From NCBI GenBank assembly GCA_964035575.1, contig OZ037839.1:806001-870000 (forward strand): DNA of 64,000 bases, given 5' to 3'. Of this stretch, positions 1 to 9,600 are shown piece after piece. This DNA comes from Rhynchopus sp. YZ270_cl-10. Taxonomy: Eukaryota; Euglenozoa; Diplonemea; Diplonemida; Diplonemidae. The notes beneath the pieces were generated by a model. The model was not told the DNA's origin. It did not search any database and was given only the letters and a program-made list of their open reading frames with translations. Both the position numbers and the translations under genes were made by a program. Each line of letters begins with the position of its first letter. Position 1 is the first letter of the stretch.

Positions 1-175
1 TCATAAAGTTATCATACCTTGTGTCTTCAGTCTCTGCCCTTCGGTTTCTAGACAGCTCAAGAATGGCCTCTTTTGTGTTTGTCAAGTGGCTGTCTGGTCA
101 CTTTTCAGTGACTGGCGGGTTGGCTGTCACGACTTTTTCCTTGACAAATTCCATTTTTTTCAATGACATTTTTTT

Positions 176-302
176 GTCAATGAAAAAATGGATTTGTCAC
201 GAAATCGAATTTTTTTTTGTCAATGAAAAAAGTCATTTGTCACTAAATTGAATTTTGTGTGTCAATGAAAAAATCGGCTTGTCACGAAATCGATTTTTTT
301 TT
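176..302. repeat. Three tandem copies of a ~42-bp unit
   Basis: Three head-to-tail units start at 176, 219 and 261. Each begins gtcaatgaaaaaa and contains ttgtcac(g/t)aaat followed by a T-run. The block lies 3' of the HECT gene stop. Nothing else recognisable is seen in 1-601; small open frames here are low-complexity. Confidence 0.8.
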
Positions 303-601
303 GTCACGAAATCGAATCTTTCAAAAAAATTCCGTGACAAAGTACCGTGACAAATCGGTGTCACGGGTATTTTCGAGGCCGAAATCGAACTTTTCTCTTA
401 TTTTTTTGATTATTTTTTCCCCAGGATTTATTTTAAAGGATTGCCTGCTTGGAAAAACAAGAATCCCTCCCCTCCCTCCTTCCTTTTTTTTTTTCACTCC
501 TCCTTCAACCTCCTTGGTACAAACAATGATTTCGGTCAAACCAACGTTCCTTTTTATAATCCCCTCCTCCTCCCTCCTCCTTCTCCCCACTCCACCATTT
601 T

Positions 602-3600
602 TTAAAGCAAATGTGTATAATCTTCGAAGTCGTCTTCATCGCCAGGATCTCCTGTACCTAAGGCAGGTGGTGCCGACTCATCAACCGAGCCACGGACACG
701 GTAGTCTGTGTCGATGTCCGTACAGTTGTTGATGGCGTAGAGCAGCTTCTGCTTTAGGATCTCCGCAGATGAGTAGTTCGGGAGGGAAATCCAGAAGAAG
801 CAGGTACTCGCAACGGGAAGGAATTCATCAGGCTTGTCAACAAGAAGAGGCATAATCTTCAGCTTCACAGGCGCACGCTCCCTCCCCGACACAAATCGCA
901 GGAACAGACAGCGCTCCCGAGTAGTAAACCCCCCGAGCACTTCCCAGAGATATTTGCAGCGGGTGTCATCGGGGGAAATGCCTTCATAACGCGACTGAGT
1001 CTTGAGTTCTTGGACATCCCAGACAGGAGACCCACAGACAAGACGTTCCAACTCGCAGGCATCGAAGAGGTGCGCAAAATGCTTTGGTAGCACACTGTGA
1101 AACCCATTGAGAAGCTCCTGCACTAGGTCGTCTGACTCCGCAAGGCGCTTTTGAATCGCTAGCTTGACGTAAAGGTCGCGATTTGCCCAGGTAATGCCCA
1201 CCCCAGCACCCCCTGGAAGGAGCTCCTCTTCCTCCCCGGTTGAGTTCTCTGTCGTAAAATTCCCGTCAAAAACGGAGCCAAACGTTTCTTCTGTTACCCC
1301 CTCTTCATCTAAGCGTAGCAAGCAAAGCAACGACGACATAACAGATTTATCTACCGATTCTAGATCCGTTGCGGACACAGTATCACCCGACAGAGCCTTC
1401 CAAATGAGAGGAGAAATGTACAACGGAAGCGGCTCGCATGTACGCATGCACGCTGCCATGAGCTTTCCCAAGAAGCGGCTGAGGGAGCGCAGCAGCTGGG
1501 TGGGTTTTGTGTTTAGCACCATCCGATCGCGGTGGCTGCCGATGTTGTTTTTCGAGTTTGGTGAGGGGCGGAATAAGGGAATAATCTCTGGGGTCATCAG
1601 CTCGCTGCATAGCTCTGCCAGACACTCGCGGTACGGCCCTCCTACATCCTCTGCACCTTCCCCTTGAAAGGACACACTCCAGAACCTCTTTGAAGAAAAA
1701 AACATCGACTGCGGCTTTCCAGACAACAACGAATGCAACTGCCCAAACAGCGTTGACTCGATTTGCCCCTGCTGCTTCAGACGCCTATTCAAAATTACCT
1801 TAGGCTGTTGAGGTTCTACAAGAGAATTTGTTAAAAAGACGTGAGCCTGAAGCAACGTCGACGTTGTAGTAGACAACAGAAGCGACTTCATGCGTAATGC
1901 AGCCTCTGCCAGCATCCCCTTAGGCCGTACTGTCTCTGTCAAATCTAAGAATGGGTAAATTGCGCGGAAAATCTGATTAAAATGCCGTAAAATAACTACT
2001 CTAGTGTACAACTGCTCAAACGCGACACCCTGCAGACCAAAAGAGCGAAGAGATGACGCATTCAAAAGCTCCTTCAAACGGAGATTAAAAATATTCTGTC
2101 TGCTAGCATCACAAAGAGAGTTTACCAACGAAACAATCGCAACGTCTTGAGTAAAAACGCTCTTATAAGGCCAGGTATCCGGTAAAGCGGACGAATCCGC
2201 GACGTTCCATCCATCAATTTGCTGTAAAATCGGCCATTTTACTCCCATCCCTTTATACCCATGGGGAAGGTAGATGAAGGGTTCTGCACCGAAATTGAAT
2301 GCAACGCTGTTGTCAGGATCCATCGAGACTGCTGGGTAGTACCATTCATTGACGGAGAGCCCGGTGAAGGCTTCGCATGATTGACTACGTGTAATTGGAC
2401 CCCCGTTGAGCGTGAATCGCATGGACATTGCATCAAGGTCGAGAAGACAACCTACTATATCCCCTTCACGCCAGGTCCGAGATCCAGCTTGGTGATGTTC
2501 TTTTCGATGACGAAGGAGGAGACGGCATCCATCATATGCCCAAGACTTTGCATCATCGCCAACCCCTTTCGCTCTGACCGGGTCCGGTTGGAATGCTTCT
2601 GTAACCCACCCAAGCTGTACTAAGCCATCTGATACCATGGTAGCCTCGTAGTACCACTTTCCTGAGCGAGATATTTTGCATGAGGCGCGTGCAGTGCATG
2701 CTGTCGCAAGGGATTTGATGTGTGTCATATTGTCGATTTTTGGCCGGCCATCCAACGCAACCATCTCCACCACGTCAACCCCTTCCCTGGTCAATCTATT
2801 CGGCATATTATCCTTCTCCATTCCATTAAAGAAGATCGGAAGCGGCTTTCCATGCAACATCGCCTCGCTGGTTGACAGAAACGCCATGAACCTTTGTACC
2901 GGCATACCCGGCAAAACATTTGCATAAGAAAACGGCAAATAATCGGGGCCCGGAAGATACGAAAACGGGGTATCCCCAAAGTTGACATCAACGGAAGAGG
3001 ACCCCACCGTGATTGTTGGGAAGAACGCAATATTGGGCAACGCGGTGAATGCTGGGCCTAGTGGTCGTCCATTGATGGCATATGAGATTTCGCGTGCATA
3101 CAGATCGATATAGCAGCCTACAACGTCACAGCCCTTCCACTTCGTTGCCTTATCGGTATCTGCGGGGTACAGCGCCCTGTCACCACCATGATAACGGTAG
3201 CCTCTATTCCCGCAAAACGCCCATGAGTTTTGACATTCACCGCACGCAGTGTCAATCTGCTCGCAGGCCCACCCGATGTACACCGGCTCCGGACTCATCA
3301 GACGAACCTCAAAATACCACTTCCCCAGGGTAACTCCACTACTGCCTTGAACCGTTCGCCAGACCCCTTCGGAAAATACTAAAGATTTTCCTCGAACGGT
3401 GGTTTCACAGACACAGTGTAATGCAGTGTTGAGTGACGGTGGGGCATTTTGTAAGGAAGGTCGAATTGAAGGTGTAAGATAACAACGTTGTTTAGCCTCT
3501 TGTAAAGTAGGGTCCGGGAGGTTGTAGGGGTTTTTGCGTTCGAATATTTGAGAGGATATTTCGCAGGAAACTGCAACCTCAGCGAGGGTTTGGATCTGAC

Positions 3601-6600
3601 GGGAAAGACCTTTTGCGCAGGATGGGGGGATTCCGGAGACATTTGATCGTTCTTGTTTGAGCTGTGCGTACGAAGTGGATTGGAGAGCGCGGAGCATCGG
3701 TTTGAGATCTGGCAGGGCAGTTGCCGCAAAGGAAGCGGCATGCTTCCCTAACAACACCGCAAGCAGCTCTAAGGGAAGCTCCCGTCTCCTGCCCACCTCT
3801 CTGTGAGCGACAGCGATAAGATGTGCTACGGTCGTTGATGTGCAAAACGCCTGCTTATCAATCACCTTATCACATCCCAACAGTGTATGCAGCATTTCGC
3901 AAGCAAGCTCTAACCTTGGTGTTTTCGCCGACACCGTAAAAAGATACCCCCAATAAGAAGGCGCAGAGCAATCTCCTGTAAACCTTATGCAAAATGCTGG
4001 GGATTTCTCAACATTGAGTGACGTCCAATTTCCTTGCGCATCCGGGAATTTTGAGATTTGGGATTTCTGCGTTCTGTCCCCATATAGGTAAAGGTAATCA
4101 AGCGTCTTGCATCGCGCATCAAAGTCTAACGTATACGAAGAAGTTCCAGGAACATTAATGGTTCTGAGAATGACGTCGGTTGGCGAATATGGGTGTGTTG
4201 GGGTTTCGTAAATGTAACGATCAGGTCCACTTTCCATGAGGCCAAGACATCCTGAGACAAATGCACTGACAGATTCTGCATCGGGTTGTGTGGCGGCCCA
4301 GGATTTAACGGTGGTTTGAATTGATGAGATTGCCCCGTCAGCGAGGCCTGTTGTTGAGAGTTTCGCGAAGGAGGCAAGCGTTGAAGGTAAGTGCAGGGCA
4401 CTTTCCGCTACATTGTCGAAGAAGTGTTTTGAATCAACGTCCCAAAGCTTTGATTGTTCGCTTCCGAGAAGAACGTCGGAGAGGGAAGAAAGAGCTTGGC
4501 GTGCGTGGAGGACACATAGTGTTGTGTCTACACTGCACACCTCCTGCGCAATTTTCCCTAAAGAGGAGGTCGCGGAAAAGGCGGCAATCCATTCTGTACG
4601 CGGAATGTCCGGTTCTGGCGCTTCCTCTGTGAGAATCACAGCGCGGAGTGCATCTTCCGTCTCCCAGACGAGCTTCGCTGCGCCAACCTCGGGCACCATT
4701 TTGGGCAGCCCAATGCACTCCCATCGGAACCCTTTTGATAGAATCGCAGTACTCTCCGAGGCATCGCAATGCAAAGTATCACCACACCCCTCTTTCATTG
4801 AAAAGCAGAACACAACGTTCTCCGTATGCATCGGTCGAGGGAACTCCGCAAACGTAACTTCATCCGATAGAGCCTGAGCGACCCCCGACGGAAGCTGCAC
4901 ATCCCACATCCGCACCAACGAAAACGCTATGCTCACGCACGGATGCATCTCCGTCACAGCCTCTGCCAACCCCGGTCCTAATGTCACCTCTTCCCCTTCT
5001 CCCATCGAACCTTCCACCCGGAACACCGGGGTTTTATCACACCACACCTCAGAGTATTCTCCGCTCACAACAACCAGATGCACCCATCCTGCCCTCACCG
5101 GAATGCTCCCTTCAAATCCATGACACGAAACGACAAGAGATGTTTCGTTTACCACGACCTCCAGGGACCCGGTGGATAAGACTCGAAGAGGGAGAATCGG
5201 GGGAGCATCGGGGTGCAGGCTGGTTCGGTTAAACAATCCTTTTCCTTCTATTTTGATGAAACATTCTAAGGTATATCCGGCCTCCGGTTTGCGTGAGAGA
5301 GGAATTGAAAGTGATCCGGTCGCAGTTGGTCCAAAAGAAATGCAGTGTTTTAAGGGCGTAGGGGTGAGCGTCTCGCAGGCAGGGAGCGAGGAAACATCCT
5401 GGGCGCGCCGTTCTTCGACCACCAAATCCATTTGCACTGCGGCGGCGATACTGTCAGTATTATCCATTAACAGGGCCGCAGCTTTGTCGCTGTCATCTCT
5501 AGTCATTTCCAGCGCTTTTGTACATAATGGAACCGAAAACCCATGCAAAATATGGCTTAAATCCTCTGCCGCCGCTTTTCTCGCCTTTTTCTCTGCAGAT
5601 TCCACAGTCGGTAATGAGACTACAGGGGGTACTGCGCGTTGCATGGTCGGTCGGTGTACCGGAACGGCTAACTCCTCCTCCGCTGCTTTATCCTTCCCGG
5701 CAAGCAATGAATGTAAATACAACGACTTCGCCTCCATCTCGTCTGCCGTCCCTGCCTCTCTTTGCGGCTCCCTGCTTAAAAAGGCAAGAATCTGGAGGAC
5801 CCTACCGTCTGAATCTCCTCTCATTTTCCCGACCAAACTCACAGCGCAAGCAGGAATAGACATATACAATGCCAAACACCGCAACACCTTCGATAAAACG
5901 TACGACGTCGTCAAACACTGACCCAAAATTTCTGGAAAAAATTGGGTCGAAGAAATGGTATCCGGCGCGAGACTGAAGAGGAGATTTGAGGCCATATCCA
6001 AAATATCAGAAAAGGTGGTTCCATCGAGGTGAGGAGCTGGGGTGGTACGGAGGGTGTTGATGCTGACCTCGGTTTCTGGGGAGGAAAGACCGAGATCTGC
6101 GCCGACGATGGTCGCGGTGGGTCCGTTTACGTCTACGACAACGACATTCGACTTTGTAGCGGGGGGCATGGGGAGGTGCTCGGCTTCTACTCCAGCACGC
6201 AATGACGTCGCAGATCCGGCCACAACATTGATTGCAAGAATAAAAATCTTCACCTTCTTATCATTCAACCCCAAAGCAAAGCTTGGTGGAGATGCCAGCA
6301 CCGACTTCACCCACGCTCCTACAAAGGCCTGCCAGGTCCGATTTTTCAAAAATAATTGTTGCAGCAGCGCCTGCGCTTCATCTCCTGCCGACATCACATG
6401 ATACCCCCCTTGTACCTCTTCATCTGCACCAGCATTCGGCGTCGTTAACGTCCCAGCCGCAATTTCAACCAACAAACGAATCACCTTTGCACCCCCTGTC
6501 GTCTCCAATGATGCCTTCCCTTTCCCCACTGGTAATGCGGTTTTGGGGAAATCTGCAGCCTCCGGTAGATCTATATCCGCAAGACCTTGGTCAGCTTGTT

Positions 6601-9600
6601 CAATGGAAAGATGTTGGAGGAGCACGCGAATGTTTGTCATCGCGTGTTTGCTGATTTTCGCGAAATGAGCGGGGAGGAAGACGCAGGCGGTTAAAAGGGG
6701 CAAATATTCTACGAGGTTAAGCCCTTCGTACACTCCGTTTGAGACTGCTTGGAGAACGCCAGCGAGAACGGTCAGGAGGTACTGTATATGGGCAACGTGG
6801 GTTTCGACTCTGGAGGTGTCCGTGGTAGGTTCGCGGAGGACTTCGATACTGTGTTTGAGGTCGTGCGAGATGCATTCTAGGGTTTGCGCTAAGAACCGCG
6901 ACGTCGCCTTCATCAGACCAGGATGCACATTGTTCTGCAACGCCATCGCCGACTGCAACGCGCACGCATTAAACAGCGAAGCCGCAACCCGCACTGTGGT
7001 TTCATTTCCATTATCCTCAATCCTTTCTTCCCCATCCTTCCCCCATTTTGACACAATATTGAATAGCAAAACCGGCAAATTGATGGACCGGAGAAACGCA
7101 AAATCCATGACATCCCATCTACAATTCAACATCCGTAACACCAAATTGCATTGAACCTGCGAGATAGAGTCAGTAGGAGGCAACGACGAGGCGAGAGGTG
7201 CCACAGCTATTTTGAGCAACGTATAGACCCCTTCTTGCACAATGCTGGAAACGGTAGGACCAGCTCCTTGGATTCCTGAGGTATAGTGAAAGGCAGCAAG
7301 CACCTTTGCAGCCACCCGAAGCGACTCCAACCGGGTTGCGCACGACCCGCTCTCCAGAGACTGCGTGAGGTACTCCAATCCCTCTGCCCGCAGGGCCCCC
7401 TGCTGCTGCCGGAGCTGCACCTCCGCCTCAATCTCCTTCTCCTGCACCCTCGCGGAAAAATACTTCAGCAGCAGGTCCAGCCCCGTATCCTCATCCTCCT
7501 TGCTGTTCAACACCAATAATCTCTGCATTTTCTTTATCGCACGCCATCCATAAAACATCGACCTCCAGCTATTCGGCGGCAATACCTTGGACTTCCTCTT
7601 CGAGGCAGACAGCAACGCTTTCAGCACTACTTTGTTCTCCAAAGGGCTGGGTGCGTGGTGGAATTTTAACACAAATTTGCACATTTCGGTGATTTGAAGC
7701 AGTGCGGTGCCGTCTTCAGCTTCGACAATGAATTCCATATCCATAATTGGCGGGGGAATGTCAAAGGTTGATGTAGCTGGCAGCTCTCTCTCATGTCTTA
7801 TGTGCATTAACCAGCCAATCAGCATTTCTACCTTTTGAAAACGCCATTTTAGGCCTTGAGGGATGGATTCGGGGCAAATAGGTTTTCCTTGCGCTTCGGG
7901 AAAATCACAGCGAGAGTCGCGGACAAGCACAGCGTAGATATGCCGCATTGTGTTTTCAATTTCATTTGCAACAGCAGGGGTGGATGGAGGGGAGGCAGTA
8001 CCTCCTTCATCCGACGTGGTGCTCGACCTCCTGAAGATCTGTCCACCCGACGCTGTCGTTGACGTGCTTTTCAGATGCGCCCATAATGCTGCACCATCTC
8101 CTGTGTTCTGTACAATCTCATCGCAAAGCCGCAACCTCGGAGATGGTGAAGCCTCCGACGGGGTCTCCCGCAGGCCGCCAGAAAAGAGAGACGACGAAAC
8201 CCATCCAGCAATCGCTTCGTCTCCAGTCGTGGTTTGCTTTTTGCCACCGCTCTTTCCCTCAAAATCGATCATTTGCCCTGCAATCCTTGCCGCAACGTAT
8301 CCCATACAGAGTTTAAAGGTAAAAAGCCAGTGTGGTTGATCTTCTGCACCCAGGCTTTCGTCAGAAGAAGGGTTTTGGTCTGGGGTAGAAGGGGACTCCC
8401 AATTTGCATCCCACGATTGTTCGACGGAAATGATCTGGTCTCGGATGCAGTCCAGCTGGCAAACACTCTCAAGCTGTTCTGTGATGTCCCTGAGCAATGA
8501 GAGGGCCCGCTTTCGAGATTCAAACCCAGAAAACAGTGGTAAAGATATAGCGGCGAAACCCAACGCTCTCGCAGGGGCTGACCACTGTAGGAGGCTGATA
8601 CCAAAGGCTTTGTCCGCACCCTTATCAGCCTCCTTCACCATCCGACAGACGTGAGTTAATAACTCTGCATGCAGTTCGATGATCTTAATGTAAAGTTCTT
8701 GAGCCTCAGGGCGTGCCTTCTGTCTGCTGATTCTCCCCAAGATGGCGGTCTGGAAACTCACAATGGCGGAGGAAATTGAAGATGGTTTTCCTGGAATTAT
8801 TCCGTTTTCTTTGACGGATTGTAGTTCTGAGAATGAAGCCTGGGTTAAAAGCTTTAAAAAGGATTCGATCCCTTTGGTATCATCGCCGAAGGAGAGGAGG
8901 ACCTCCATTGCTTGTTGAAATTCGGCAACGTGGAGGCATACGACTTCGATGATTGGGGAGCATGCCAGCGAAGCTTTTGAGAGCAGATCGCAGATGAATG
9001 TCAGCATTTCCTTCGCAGGGCGGAAGAAGAGTTGCAGCCCTTCCGCAAGCGCCTCGCTTGCCTCCCTCCCTTCACGACTCCCCTTCTCCTCCATCAACTC
9101 CAGGAGCAGCTCGTACAAACACCTACCTGTATTCGCTGTCCCATCATGCTGTAGGTTGTAAACAGTAGGGTCCACTCCGGTCTTCCTCAAAACCCTAAAA
9201 TTCGCTCTCAAAACCCTTAAACATGATAACAGAAGGGTGCTTTCATTACGCTGTTTGATGCACACCGTAATAAGCTTCTGAAGCAATGCGAAGAGCTCCG
9301 CGCAAGGGTCAATGGAGAGAATCTGAAACGAAACCGCCCATTCATAGGTCATATACTTTGACGCCCTGTCGTTCAGCGCTTGGGCAAGCTTTTCTACCGC
9401 GTATTCTGAGGTGATTGTTTGGCCCACGGCGTAGTCTTCACTTGAAGGCATAACCGGGGTTGGTACAGAGCACGGTGCAGGCGTCCAGCAAAGAACCTGA
9501 AAGGTCGTAGAAGAATACCAGACTCCGTTGTGAAGACAGTCGAAATGGCATGCACTGTCCACGGGAGGTGCGACCAGCTCCGATCGTGCTAACAACGTTC